NCBI GenBank assembly: GCA_024195585.1
Contig: SWBL01000007.1
Coordinates: 248,001-312,000 of the forward strand
Direction of reading: 5' to 3'
From: Aureobasidium sp. EXF-3400
Lineage: Eukaryota > Ascomycota > Dothideomycetes > Dothideales > Saccotheciaceae
Length of the DNA: 64,000 nucleotides
Part shown: positions 21,101-32,162 of the stretch, piece after piece
How the letters are laid out: each line of letters starts with the position of its first letter
Numbering within the stretch: the stretch's first letter is position 1
The notes under the pieces: model-generated
What the model was told of the DNA's origin: nothing
The model's input: the letters and a program-made list of their open reading frames with translations, nothing else
Databases searched by the model: none
Program-made: the position numbers and the translations under genes

Positions 21101-22143
21101 TTCAATGGCGTTGCGCGAAGCAGGTCGATCAGTCTCCCGGCTAAGATGGTCCGCAGCTAACCAGCCAGCCCTGGGGAAGCTCCCGCCAGATTGGGTGCTG
21201 AATAAATTGACAGCGCCGCAGACTTCACACTACAACTGCAACAACACGGATTCGGGTCCCTTGGAATGAACTCTTTTATATTGCATACCGGAACCAAATG
21301 AATTTCGCGAAGCCCGGAGGATCTGTGGATGCACGTTGACCGTTTCCTTTCAGGCACCGGTCCCAATGCAGACGATGAGCTGACCTCGTTGTTTTCTTCT
21401 GCGTTCTTCATGTCGGCAACGCGGACTTTGGAAGTAAAGGAGGCCTATACGTACAACGATCACGGGAAGAGATGATTTCGTACGAGAAGTGTGAACAGTT
21501 ATCTAACGGTTCGCTCTCTTCATCCGTACTTGGTATCGACATGCACATCGCCGTTGCGATATCTGTCTACATTGAGGCATTACCCAGTAACCTGGTTCTG
21601 ATGGACCCGGAAACAAGGATTGGGATTCCGTCATGGCGCCTCTTCAGATCCAATATGGGATCAATCTATCTTGCACACACGATCGGAAATGCGAACTGGA
21701 AGGCCGTAGCTCGTCACCAGGGTTGGAAAGCATTCTTCGAGATTTGTCAAACGGCATGGATCCCTTATCCACAGGTGTGGCCCGTCTGTCATTATTCGTT
21801 CTCTACCTGGAAACGATCTCAAGGCTCCCCGTTACGCCACCACCGCTGTCGAGGCTCGAGTGTGGTGGAACAAAGGAACCTTATCCCGAGTCTAATCTAG
21901 CAGATATCTCACTTCCCGTGTCATGGATATATATGTAGGGGTGTGATGCCTCTCATCTCTCTGGGCAAGCAGCTCTTCCTCATCACACTCTTTTACCAGC
22001 TCCTCGGTTCTTCAAGAGGTCAAGATTGGTACTGAACATCCACAGTACTTTTGCGATAGCACATACTCTTGCAGTAGTCTTATGTCCTATCATTCTTAAG
22101 CAGTCCGGATCTATCTTGTTGTATCTCTATTTGGCCTCTCACA
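18133..22143. other. Four-kilobase region without recognisable genes
   Basis: Many short ORFs on both strands, none with family character or a convincing splice structure. The longest ATG ORF (21472-21900 plus, 142 codons) has no recognisable motif. I saw no transposase, long terminal repeat, terminal inverted repeat or tRNA. The last ~150 bases before 22144 are probably the promoter and leader of the TmpA-like gene. Confidence 0.5.
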
Positions 22144-23631
22144 ATGTCTACCACTCGCTCGTTCGACAAGGATATGGAGAAGGGCAGCGACAAACAAGCT
22201 GTTGTTATCACAGAAAAGAACTCAGTATCTTCTCTCTCATCAAGCATATCAACATCATCAACACTTGTCAGTCTGTCGAAACCCGAGTCAACACAATTCG
22301 AGGAATCTGTTCCACCGAAACGACAGGCCAGGATTGTCCGATACCTACGACACACTGGTCTCAATGTATATCGGCGAATCTTCTCCATCGTATTTCTCGC
22401 TAATCTTGCTGGTTTGATCGGCCTGTTGGCGTCGGGGCACTCCTCCATCTTGACCCACATGCCATATGCGGCCAACGCTGCAGCAGCGAACTTCTTAGTC
22501 GCAATTCTAATACGTCAAGATTACATCTTCAATATGATCTTTCGGATGTGCCAATTGGTACCACTATCGGCACCACTACGACTGCGCAGGGTCTTGGCCA
22601 AAGTTTACGAACATGGTGGTATGCACTCTGGATGCGCCATCGCGGGTACTATGTGGTTCATTCTGTTGACTGTCCTCATCGTCGTCAACTTCGAGACTGG
22701 CGCAATCATCCACACGCCTGTTGTTCCGATTTTCACCGTCTTCTTGCTCATCATCTTCTTGGTTATGTGTGTGTTTGCGCATCCCACGATCCGCCATAAG
22801 TTCCACAACTCGTTCGAGTTCACCCACCGTTTTGCTGGATGGTGTTCAATTGTCGTCTTCTGGGTCGATCTTGTTCTTATCGCCGACACTGTTCGTCTCC
22901 AGAACACTACACGTCCTGATCCGCTTGGTCTGGCTCTGGTGAAGCTTCCTGCTTTCTGGTTCCTCATCGTCATGAGCTTTCATATTGTCTTGCCTTGGCT
23001 TCGTCTGCGCAAGGTTGCCTTCACCGCTGAGCGTCTGTCAGAGCACGCCATTCGCTTGCATCACAAGGAACAAATGGGTCCATACCGTGGTATTGCCATC
23101 GCTGAGTCGCCTCTTGGCGAATGGCACCCCTTTGCCTGTTTCCCCGATGGTGACGGCGTCAACAACAGCATCATGATCAGTCATGCTGGTGACTGGACTC
23201 GCAGAACCATCGACAGCCCCAAGTCTCACTACTTCGTCAAAGGCCTCCTCAAAACCAACGTCTTGAGCATGGCTTCCATCTTCAACCGCGTCTTGCTCGT
23301 CACCACTGGCACAGGCATCGGTCCTGCACTTTCTTTTGTCGCTGAGCCCAGCCGTAAAGGTCAATGCCAGGTCCTGTGGGTGTCATCATCTCCCGAAAAG
23401 ACCTTTGGCCAGCCTTTGATTGATTGGGTGTACACTCTCAATGGCAATGCGATCGTGTGGGACTCGAAGAAAGACGGTCGTCCTGACATGGTTGCGCTGA
23501 CGTTGAGGCTGTACAAGGAGATGAATGCTGAGGCTGTCTTTGTCGTGAGTAACCCCAAGTTGACCAAGCAATTGGTGTATGGGTGTGAGTCTCGTGGAGT
23601 CCCCGCCTACGGTCCCATCTTCGACTCTTAG
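22144..23631 (+). CDS. TmpA-like integral membrane flavoprotein (495 aa)
   Basis: Single exon from ATG 22144. A Ser-rich cytosolic N-terminus (~1-70) precedes about six hydrophobic helices, roughly at 79-96, 110-123, 160-182, 192-212, 221-238 and 268-284. A soluble C-terminal domain resembling ferredoxin-reductase folds follows, with the nucleotide-binding loop VTTGTGIGPALSF (~385-398) and a final YGPIFDS. Histidines in the membrane part (for example FEFTHRF) could touch cofactor, but the classical four heme histidines of ferric reductases are not obvious. The layout matches TmpA of Aspergillus nidulans, a membrane flavoprotein linked to developmental signalling, and related proteins often mislabelled as NRPS-like. 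Substrate is unknown. No biosynthetic cluster surrounds it. Confidence 0.7.
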   Translation: MSTTRSFDKDMEKGSDKQAVVITEKNSVSSLSSSISTSSTLVSLSKPESTQFEESVPPKRQARIVRYLRHTGLNVYRRIFSIVFLANLAGLIGLLASGHSSILTHMPYAANAAAANFLVAILIRQDYIFNMIFRMCQLVPLSAPLRLRRVLAKVYEHGGMHSGCAIAGTMWFILLTVLIVVNFETGAIIHTPVVPIFTVFLLIIFLVMCVFAHPTIRHKFHNSFEFTHRFAGWCSIVVFWVDLVLIADTVRLQNTTRPDPLGLALVKLPAFWFLIVMSFHIVLPWLRLRKVAFTAERLSEHAIRLHHKEQMGPYRGIAIAESPLGEWHPFACFPDGDGVNNSIMISHAGDWTRRTIDSPKSHYFVKGLLKTNVLSMASIFNRVLLVTTGTGIGPALSFVAEPSRKGQCQVLWVSSSPEKTFGQPLIDWVYTLNGNAIVWDSKKDGRPDMVALTLRLYKEMNAEAVFVVSNPKLTKQLVYGCESRGVPAYGPIFDS

Positions 23632-24079
23632 ATGTTTGATTCTCTAAGCTGGTTTTGTTTGTCTTCTCTTCTATTACTTTCTTTTCTTCTGTCGTTCCCT
23701 TCTCACCATACACCTTCGCTACATACCTTTCTCTTTCTTCTTTGTCTTTTCCTTGGTTACTATAAACTTTTTGACGCAAGTCACTTGTACCAGTTCTTGT
23801 CTTTTTCTTCTGTTCGGTTAGCGACTTTTAAAAGCCAGCGAGGTGTTTGGACTTGGCTACTTTGCATTCAGAGCCGCTTTGGACATACCTCATACACGTT
23901 ACTCTCACTTGTACAATATAATCTTCCCATATTCCAGATCTCGATATCTCCTATACCAATCTTATTGTCATGCATCTCGATTTAGTGGATATCGACTACC
24001 AACCTACAGACCTACCTCGCTGACACGGAGATTATGCGTTGCCGTGTCTTTGTATACCGGTCCTTCTTCTCTCGCCGCA
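23632..24079. other. 3' flank of the TmpA-like gene
   Basis: Strongly T/C-rich sequence (23,640-23,830) typical of a transcript end, followed by unassigned sequence leading into the F-box-like fragment. Confidence 0.4.
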
Positions 24080-24281
24080 AGATCTATTGATGGACTAAGC
24101 GATGAAATCTTATCGCAATTCTTTCTTCGGATCAGCTCCCGAAAGTTCGCGTGGCTACAATATCTTTGTTGTAAACGGTAAGTCCGCGTGGCAACACGCG
24201 GAATTGCTTCCTCATTGGGGTGTCAATAGGATCAGTCCAACTAACGACAGCCCCCCATCGTCGAGTACCCGCCACGAGTGA
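24080..24281 (+). pseudogene. F-box-like fragment
   Basis: Codons from 24080 read SIDGLSDEILSQFFLRISSR and then LQYLCCKR, close to the F-box consensus (LPDEILxxIFxxL...LCKR). A GTAAGT donor follows at about 24179 and a possible GTCAATAG acceptor about 50 nt later. The joined frame ends after 17 more codons at 24281. No in-frame ATG lies close upstream and no F-box-protein body follows. It may be a decayed F-box gene or a wrongly joined exon. The match is to a short motif only. Confidence 0.3.
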
Positions 24282-24998
24282 CGTTGGAAAGCGAGTACAA
24301 TGTCAGGTGACTTGACCGTGATGTAGCGAGTGCAAGTCAAGCACACAGTGGCGTCCATGAATTGGTAGAGAGTTAGAAAGTCTTGGCATTCCCGCTTCGA
24401 GTTCATCCGGCTCGTGAGGCTATCCGCCTTCCATCTCGGCGAACATGGAACAACCAATCAATCATATAACATGTGCTTTTTGAGGTTGGAAGAAGGTTGC
24501 TAAGCATCGTATGAACGCCACAGTAATTATCAGCTTCAAGTCGTGGTATTCATCGAGAACATCGAGTCTTTGCGAGGCGGAAAGCGACGACGTGAACGAC
24601 TATCTCGAATGGGTACGAATTCGAACACCGAAAAGCGGTATGGCAAGATATCTCGTGTATCTCAGAGGCGAGCACCGAGATTTGAAGGCATCAGAAAGTC
24701 CAAGACTTCATGGACTCGAGATATCGAGTTCAAGAGTTTCTTGGCACATCAGGACGACCTTCCCGATTGTGATTGGCGCACGCCGATGACGGTCGCGTCC
24801 GACAAGTTTTTGGATGTGGAGGAGCTTCCAACCAATCATTAGCTGCACGCGTCCCAGTCGGACAGCTATCTCGTCCTGCAGTATGGCTTCATAGCATTAA
24901 CAGAAGAAAGTATGTCGATCAGGGTATATAAAGAGACGGGCATGGCGGCACATGGTCGTGCTCAACACACAGCTTGCGTTCCTTGAACACCCGTCAAG
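24282..24998. other. Intergenic, upstream of the RNase gene
   Basis: Overlapping short ORFs at 24511-24842 lack recognisable protein character. The last ~100 bases form the RNase T2 promoter. Confidence 0.4.
24925..24932 (+). promoter_or_regulatory. TATA box of the RNase T2 gene
   Basis: TATATAAA lies 67 bases upstream of the ATG at 24999, a usual TATA position for a fungal gene with a short leader. Confidence 0.6.
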
Positions 24999-26085
24999 AT
25001 GCGTTCTTCAATTGCTGCAGCTTCGCTGTTCTCGACTTCGGTATTGGCTGTTCTGTATCCTGGCCAGAGCAATGTCAACCATACTTGTCAATTGAGTGAG
25101 TAGCTTGAGCCAATGCGACAATGATACCTATGCACTTGCTGACGCGATGCCACCACAGCCAACTCCGACGCCGTCCTATCCTGCTCCAGCGCCGCCAACC
25201 CGAACACCGTCGATTCGTGTTGCGCCGAAACATACGGAGGACTGTTCCTCTCTACCCAGTTCTGGTCTACATACACTGGCCTCGAGGCCGAGGGTCAATT
25301 GCTTCCGGCCGATGACTGGACACTGCATGGACTGTGGCCAGATTTTTGCAACGGCTCCTACACTCAGTACTGTGACCTCTCGAGGCAGTATGATAGACAA
25401 CCATCACCCAACACTACCAATCAGCTGCCCAATGGTACCGTCGTCCCGCCGTACAAGGGTCCTAGCATTCTGAGCTTGATCGAGCCTTTTGGCAAATATG
25501 ACCTCATCGCATGGATGAGCAAGTACTGGATCAACCAAGGCGCTCCTAACCACGAGTTTTACGAGCATGAGTTCAGCAAGCACGGAACTTGCTTCTCTAC
25601 ATTCGACGTGCCTTGCTATGGCCCTGAATACAGAGAACACGAAGAGATTGTCCAGTTCTTCGAGACAGCCATTCTCTACTACCGCCGTCTCCCTACCTGG
25701 GGTTGGTTGGACCAGGCTGGCATCAAGCCTAGCAACACTACCACCTACTCGATCGGGCAGTTCCAGAATGCTCTTACCAAGGGATACGGTGCTTTGCCCT
25801 ACATTGGCTGCAGCGGTCCCAGATACAACGAGACTGCTGCTGGTAGAGGCTCCACCGACAATGGCAGAACACAAATCTCCGAGGCTTGGTACTACTTTCA
25901 TGTAAGTGCGATGGATATCCGGAATAGATATATCGGTTGACTGACACTCATCGCAGGCTCTTGGTCAGCCCCAGAGAGGTGCCTGGCTTCCCACCAACGC
26001 TACTGGTTCCGTCACCAGCTGTGCAAAGGCACTCAACGCCCTTCGCTACCCTCTCCGTGCCAACGGCTCCACTTGGAGTCTTTAA
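24999..26085 (+). CDS. Secreted ribonuclease T2 (322 aa)
   Basis: Three exons: 24999-25095, 25159-25901 and 25957-26085. Introns are 63 nt (GTGAGT, CTGAC branch, CACAG) and 55 nt (GTAAGT...CGCAG). The first ~17 residues (MRSSIAAASLFSTSVLA) form a secretion signal. Both catalytic segments of the T2 family are present. CAS I is LHGLWPD with His89. CAS II is EHEFSKHGTC with His169, Glu170, Lys173 and His174. Together these cleave single-stranded RNA through a 2',3'-cyclic phosphate. Many Cys (DSCCAETYGG, CNGSYTQYC, HGTCF, CYGPEY) would give the usual disulfides, and several N-x-S/T sites suggest glycosylation. Probable roles are phosphate and nucleoside scavenging outside the cell or in the vacuole. 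No catalytic residue is missing. Confidence 0.93.
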
Positions 26086-26814
26086 AGCGAATAAAGATAA
26101 GTGCAAGAGCATGGAGTCAGCAGACGGGCAGAATGTGTAATGTATAAAAGGCTACCGAGGATGTGTAACAGCAAGTCAGAATCTCCTTATTCAGGCCTCT
26201 TTGCTTGTGCCTTTTTTTCTACCGTCCACGTGCGCCTACTTGACATCTTGTACCACGCCCTTTGATCACGCCCTACACGCCCTGCCGGATTTTCTTACCC
26301 TGATTCTGCCTATTAACCCCGCGAACCTTATCACCACCAGGGAACTTCTTTCCATTTTCCAAACATCAATGTTGCCTATCTTGCGCAAATGCATCCTTCG
26401 AAAGCTTTTGAGTCATTGAAAAAACACCCAACACCGAAGGAAGCCGAAGCTTGCTCGGCTTGCAGTGCAGAAACTTCCGCGAGCTTCCCGGCTCAATACC
26501 CCAATCGTGCCAAGCAACATTTCCCCATATCGATTCCACGAGTTTGGCAACCACTCACCGTGCGTTGGTACATCTTCGAGCTATGAGGTTTCTGTTACTT
26601 GATAAGTTGCTATTGATGCGGAGGGCGTGTTGCGGGGTTAGTCTTGATAAGGGCTCGTTGTAGAATTGTGGAAGGTGAAGTCCTTGGTCAAGTATATGAG
26701 GGTAGTCGCGTCTCCATTTCCGTTGCTTTTCTCATCAAAGTCTTTTTGTCGCTTCTATAGTGTTTTCTTCTAAAGTCTTTCCTTGGTTTCGCGTTTGTGT
26801 TTCGTGCTTCCATC
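26086..26814. other. Intergenic spacer
   Basis: 3' flank of the RNase gene and upstream region of the permease. A T/C-rich leader (26,720-26,800) precedes the permease ATG. No further gene is seen. Confidence 0.45.
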
Positions 26815-28618
26815 ATGGAGAACAACAGCGACGTAAAGGAGTTTCCTCAAGTGACCTCCGCTGTCACCAAAGATGTTGGTGATGTCGAGAATGCTGGTGC
26901 CCGCAATACCCACACCAAGAGAGGCCTCTCAAGCCGGCAGATCCAATTCCTTGCTCTAGGTGTGTCAACTATTGTGAGATATTCATCTCCCGACTAACCA
27001 TCATATAGGCGGTGCTATCGGTACTGGTCTGTTCATCGGAAGCGGAGCTACACTCTCAGCAGTCGGCCCTGCTCCGCTCTTGATGGGTTATATCGTCATG
27101 TCCTTTGTCGTCTATGGAGTCATGAACGTTCTAGCGGAGATGACTACTTATCTCCCACTCGAGGGACTCTCCGTCCCGTATTTTGTGAATCGTTTCGTTG
27201 ACCCTTCTCTGGCTTTCGCTATGGGTATGCAATCACAACTATCCTGTCTGAGATCTCATCACTGATACAATTCTAGGTTGGAACTACTGGTACACCTTTG
27301 CCATGCTCCTCGCCGCCGAAGTCACCGCTGCCGCAATTATCATTCAATATTGGACAGAGAGCGTTCCTGTCGCTGTTTGGATCGCCGTCATCCTGCTCGT
27401 CATTCTCGCACTGAACATTATTGCTGTCTCTTTCTTTGGAGAAGCAGAGTTTATATTCTGTTCGATCAAAATTCTCGCAATTCTTGGTCTCATCGTCCTC
27501 GGTATTGTTCTTTTCTTCGGTGGTGGACCCAACCATGATCGACTTGGATTCAGATACTGGAAAGAGGGTAATCCTGTGAGTATACCTGGTCCTGATGATA
27601 GAACATCATGCTAATATCCTCTCAGGGAGCTTTCAACCCCTTTATCGCCAATGGCAACACTGGCAAGTTTCTTGCTTTCTGGTACGCCTTCATCAAATCG
27701 GGTTTTGCCTTCATCATGTCACCAGAACTCGTGGTTACCGCGGCGGGAGAAGCAGAAGCTCCTCGTCGTAATATCCCCAAGGCCGCCAATCGCTTCATTT
27801 ACCGGCTGTTTGCGTTCTACGTGCTCGGAACGCTGGTTATTGGTGTCACTGTGGCCTACAACGACAAGAGCCTGCTCAACGCCATCAACAATGGTGAGCA
27901 TGCTGCTGGCGCTTCTCCCTTTGTCATCGCAATTCAAAACGCGGGAATCAAGGGCTTGAACCATGTGATCAACGCCGCTATCTTGACCTCTGCCTGGTCT
28001 TCTGGAAATGCCTGGCTCTTTTCTGGTTCAAGAATGCTTTACTCTCTCGCTCTCACGGATCAAGCACCCAAAATATTCCTCCGTTGCAACAAGAACGGTG
28101 TACCCTGGATTGCCGTTCTCTTCACTTTCGCTGTCGGATGCTTGGCTTTCTTGAACGTCAGCAGCAATGGAGCTACAGTATTCAACTGGTTCACCAACAT
28201 CACCACCATCTCCGGCTTCATCGCATGGATCGTCGTCCTCATCACCTACATCCGCTTCCGCAAAGCGATGATTTTCCACAACATGCTTGACGCTCTGCCC
28301 TTCCGTACACCTTTCCAACCATACTCTTGCTGGTTCTCCCTTATCGTCATGATCTTGGTAACTTTGACTAATGGCTTTTATGTCTTTGTTCCCTCAAGAT
28401 GGAATGTTTCGGATTTCTTGGTTTGCTATATCACTATTCCTATTTTCTTGGTATTGTGGTTTGGGCATAAGGTTTGGAGTAGGAATTGGAGGTGGTGTAT
28501 TCCTATCAAAGAGGTGGATGTGTGGAGTGGAAAGGATATCGCTGATGAGGAGGAGTTGGAGTATGAGGTGCGTGAACCTAGGAATTTGGCCGAGAAGATT
28601 TGGTTCTGGATTGTTTAG
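26815..28618 (+). CDS. Amino-acid permease, YAT/APC family (550 aa)
   Basis: Four exons: 26815-26959, 27009-27224, 27277-27575 and 27626-28618, with introns of 49, 52 and 50 nt. The first splice restores the hallmark LALGGAIGTGLFIGSG of the first transmembrane helix, and the second restores AFAMGWNYWYTF. A ~40-residue charged N-terminus (many Asp/Glu/Lys, likely a target for ubiquitin-dependent turnover) is followed by about 12 hydrophobic helices and a cytosolic C-terminus. FGEAEFIFCSIKILAI and the helix around SPELVVTAAGEAEAPRRNIPKA are characteristic of fungal plasma-membrane proton/amino-acid symporters. Substrate is not readable from sequence; related members carry broad ranges of neutral or acidic amino acids, or proline. 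All expected segments are present and in frame. Confidence 0.92.
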
Positions 28619-28825
28619 GGGAGTGGAAAGACAAAAGTTCTATGATTTGTATGAGGTTGGATGACGATTTTGTAATGATTTTCGATGTGTTCCCAATGGA
28701 CCTGAGTTGGTGTAAGACAATGCAGAGGCGCAATGTCTGTCTTGCTTGTTTGCGAACCGATAGCGTATCAAGTTCGGAAGAGGGAACTCTTCATCCCCGC
28801 CGCCAGATCTCTAATCGTCATTGCT

Positions 28826-29354
28826 CTAGCCCAATCTGACCACGGTATATCTGGCTCCGTTGACGATGATCTCCTCATCTCCCTCTTTCTCGTCATCTTT
28901 CTCATCACCTTCCTGATCATCTTCAGGCTCACATCCGCCGGCTTGAACCTTCACATCTGCAACAGCTTCACGAGCCTGCACCAGACGTTCGCGCTCGCCT
29001 TGGACCAGGACCTACCCCCCCATTAGCTTCCTCCCCAAACCTCTCGATGGCAGACAAAGGACTCACCATCTGTGCAAATGCGCGATACATAACCGGAAGT
29101 GCGGCGTGAGAAAGCAGCAAGTGAGCGAGTTTCTCTGCTTCTTCTGCTTCGTATTGTTCATGAAGATTCATCATTTGGTTGAAGAGCTTGCGGAACTGGT
29201 CTGGGCGGATCTCGCTGGGAATTGGAGGGAAGGTAGGACCGCGGGTTTGTTGGTGCTGGGTTGGTTGGACAGGGGCGCGAGTGGGTTGGAGTTGTCTGTT
29301 GGGCTTTTTGTCGGACATGGTGGGCTTTTGTTCGGATGTGGTTGGTTGAGACAT
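28826..29354 (-). CDS. Small helical protein, paralogue A (157 aa)
   Basis: Exon 1 at 29354-29067 and exon 2 at 29011-28826, phase 0, across a 55-nt intron (GTGAGT donor, CTAAT branch, GGTAG acceptor). A second Met (MSDKKP) at 29318 could also be the start. The N-terminal ~45 residues are Gln/Pro/Thr-rich and disordered. A helical core follows (FRKLFNQMMNLHEQYEAEEA, then KLAHLLLSHAALPVMYRAFA), continuing after the splice into LVQGERERLVQAREAV. The tail is very acidic (Asp/Glu/Lys runs) and ends in YTVVRLG. The core and intron position match the gene at 34838-35687. No known domain, signal or membrane span is seen. Confidence 0.65.
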
Positions 29355-30123
29355 GGTTGGTCAACGTCAGTGATACGCGGTGATCTGGAGAGGTGAAGCA
29401 GATGTACATAAGCAAGAAGTGAAAAGCGAGTGCGCGTTTTTGTGTTGTGTGTTGCTCGATCGGGGAGGTGTATTTGCTTGGCGTCGAGAGGATGGTCGTT
29501 CGCACTCGTTCGATGATGTCGTTCTCCCTATTGTGGCTTACGGAGTCGCTTGTAGGAGAAGATGTGTAGTATGTCAAAATTTCCTGATCTATGTATCAGA
29601 AGTCGTGTCCTGACTTGTACCAACATCGAAAGAGAAGACAGACCTGCCTCCCTCGATATAGACTATCTTGATTGGCTGATGGTATATATGATACTTCGAT
29701 CAGACAAAGGGGCGTCTATATATAGAGGTTATCACCTGGCGATCATATCGGTAGAGATACTGTGCATGCAGATTTCATAAACATATCTCACTGATTCTTA
29801 CATGAGAGGGACGAGTCTTGACTCGTATGTTCTGCATCAAGATGCAACGAGTTTTCTGTATTTTGACTCACAATCTTTGGGAACTCCGAAGACTTAGACA
29901 AGGGCCTACGACGACATCTATAAACAAGCAGATAAGGATGGATTCACGATCAGACACGATTTATTATAGCACATGGAGACATTGTGTTGATGGAAAAAAA
30001 AAACCTTCATTGATAGATATACTGATTAACTGACTCCGGGAAAGCAGACGGTAAGACAGAACAGAACAAGAACGACAGGTCAAAGAGTGGTCGAAGTCGC
30101 TGTAAGCGAATATGTAGTTGCGC
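29355..30123. other. Intergenic region
   Basis: Upstream of paralogue A and downstream of the Cys-signature gene 4. A palindromic TCTATATATAGA at about 29,715-29,726 could act as a TATA element for the minus-strand gene, but it is over 350 bases from its ATG. AT-rich sequence at 29,940-30,040 includes a run of nine A. Confidence 0.4.
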
Positions 30124-31647
30124 TTAGTCAACATCCATCATATCTCCAGCGAAGTAGGACTCGGAGGGATCTTCGACACCAAACTCATCAGGAACATCCA
30201 CCCAACGACCAGCGTAAGATCTGACAGCAACATAGTTTTCTTCGGTGTAGTTCTCGTCATCCCCATCATCAACCTCGTAATACGCAGGGAACCATCTAGT
30301 ACGAGTCATATTCTCGAAATAGATTCTCTCGTCGTTTTCGGTGGGTGTGACCCAGGCGTCTGCGGATCCAGCCCACATGTCACCTTGCATTCTCATCTGC
30401 TCGCGTACTTCTTGTTGCTCAAAGGCGAGATTGATGCTTCTGCGGATGGGGAAAGTGACGCTGTTTGAGGAGATAGCGGAGGAGAGTTCGGTTTCCAGGA
30501 GATAGAGCCATTCAGAGAAGCGGCGAGAATGGCTCTGCACGCTGTTGGAAGGATTTCTTGTGATCTCGGCGATCCAGTTGTAGGTTTGCCATTCGGTCGC
30601 ACTGGTGGTGCTGTACTCGAAGAGGACTTCATCGCGGCGCTTTGCTTCTTCGAAGAGATAATTCCATGCCTCAACGAGTCGATTGACAATAGAGACGAGT
30701 TCTGCAATTCTGGGATTGGGTTCTGTGGCTCTTGATGCTTTTCTGTGGAATTCTTCGAGTCGGCCACTAAGAATGTAGTCAAATGCCTGGTCCATGCCAT
30801 GGGCGTATCTGGCCACGCGAGTCAAAGTGCGTAGATTGATTGGCATATCGTCAGGGTCTTCGTGATCGTAGACAGGGGCCTGTCCGTGAGACACAGCTTG
30901 GTCATATGAAGGAAGAGGAGTGTCGTTGAGTGCAGTTTGGGGAACTGGGCCCTGGAAAACATATCCGGGGATTCGGGAGGGCGTGATAGGTCGAGCAGGA
31001 GTAGCTGGGGGATCGGTAACTGGGGGATCGATAGTGTTTTCACCTTCACCATTTGCAGCGTCAGCTTCGTTTGTAGGCGTGGCTGTGCTTGGAGGGACGG
31101 GAGTGTTTTCATCAGCACCATTCGTAGCGTAAAGTCCGTCTTCGGGATTTCTGGGAGTTTCTGTGATTGAGGGATCGACGATTCTAACAGGATCCAGAGT
31201 TCTTGAGCCTCTGCTTGAGACGATGTTAGTAATCTCCTGCATAAGCGCATGTTCTGGAACCACAGCCTGGAGGAGGGTAGTACCGTGTGGGGCATGGGCT
31301 TCAAGCGCGCGAGACACTCTCATGGGCATGGTCAACTGACCTGTGGTTTGGAGGGTTTGATGCTCAGATTCTTCGTAGTGGAGGAGCGTAGGATGTTCAT
31401 GCTCTCTGTCCTCGGGGTGGAAGGTCTCAGGGTCAGGACTAGGGCTCGAGGCTTCGTGCATCCTGATCAGACAGGTTGCACAGTATTTGTTTTCCTGGTG
31501 GTAAGCCATGTAAGGGTCAGCGCAGGCACCGAGGGGTTGGCCGAGGGCGCACTCATCGGCATCAGCGTTGAAGTTGTACCATTTAGTCTCCCAAGATTTG
31601 TTCTCACACATCGGACAGACGAAAGTTGTTCTTTCTCCGAAGCACAT
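30124..31647 (-). CDS. Cys-signature protein, member 4 (507 aa)
   Basis: The frame is open to 31746, but I start at the ATG at 31647 because it gives MCFGERTTFVCPMCENKSW, matching the Met-Cys-x-Gly start of members 2 and 3. Further cysteines follow at about residues 36, 44 and 57-60 (YCATC), so this member has the fullest cysteine set, compatible with two zinc sites. Residues ~70-250 are Pro/Thr/Glu-rich and disordered. From ~255 to ~430 there is a helical region (LTRVARYAHGMDQAFDYILS, later EAWNYLFEEAKRRDEVLFEY). The C-terminus is acidic and Tyr-rich and ends DMMDVD. It is the largest of the four. No signal peptide or membrane span is present, and function is unknown. Confidence 0.7.
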   Translation of the reverse strand: MCFGERTTFVCPMCENKSWETKWYNFNADADECALGQPLGACADPYMAYHQENKYCATCLIRMHEASSPSPDPETFHPEDREHEHPTLLHYEESEHQTLQTTGQLTMPMRVSRALEAHAPHGTTLLQAVVPEHALMQEITNIVSSRGSRTLDPVRIVDPSITETPRNPEDGLYATNGADENTPVPPSTATPTNEADAANGEGENTIDPPVTDPPATPARPITPSRIPGYVFQGPVPQTALNDTPLPSYDQAVSHGQAPVYDHEDPDDMPINLRTLTRVARYAHGMDQAFDYILSGRLEEFHRKASRATEPNPRIAELVSIVNRLVEAWNYLFEEAKRRDEVLFEYSTTSATEWQTYNWIAEITRNPSNSVQSHSRRFSEWLYLLETELSSAISSNSVTFPIRRSINLAFEQQEVREQMRMQGDMWAGSADAWVTPTENDERIYFENMTRTRWFPAYYEVDDGDDENYTEENYVAVRSYAGRWVDVPDEFGVEDPSESYFAGDMMDVD

Positions 31648-32162
31648 GTTGCAGATCGGTTGGGTTGTTCGGGTCTGTGTATTGTGTGCTTGGAGATTTG
31701 TGGTTGTTGGTAAGAGGAGGAAAGAAGGTAAGAAGGTACATTTCACCCCTTATGTATGATTTGGTTTTTGCAGCGAGCTACAAGAGACTTAACTAGTTCA
31801 ACGCTGCGAACAATGGATTGTATCGAGCGATAACCAATGTGTCCAACTTTAAAGAACTTTTCGAGAGTTTCTTTATACCCGAATAGCTTGAATGCCATTG
31901 TCGTTACTCTCGATGTAGCTTAGTGATTAGGTCTCATAATGAACCATAATAAGCATACAGACATTGCTGGACTAAGAAGAATCTCGGGAAGTCTAGCGTT
32001 CATGCGATGATGAAAGCACGAGGCCTTTTGAGAAAGAAGCAGTGTCTACTAAGAATGTATCCCAAGATAGCTCTTACTACATGATCCCCTGATTCTAGAA
32101 ACACTGGTGCATCATGATAATTCAGTTACATTTGACACTTGTGATGCTTTACGTACCAATTC
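31648..32162. other. Intergenic spacer
   Basis: Upstream region of the minus-strand Cys-signature gene and 3' flank of the acyl-CoA dehydrogenase gene. No other feature is visible. Confidence 0.4.
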
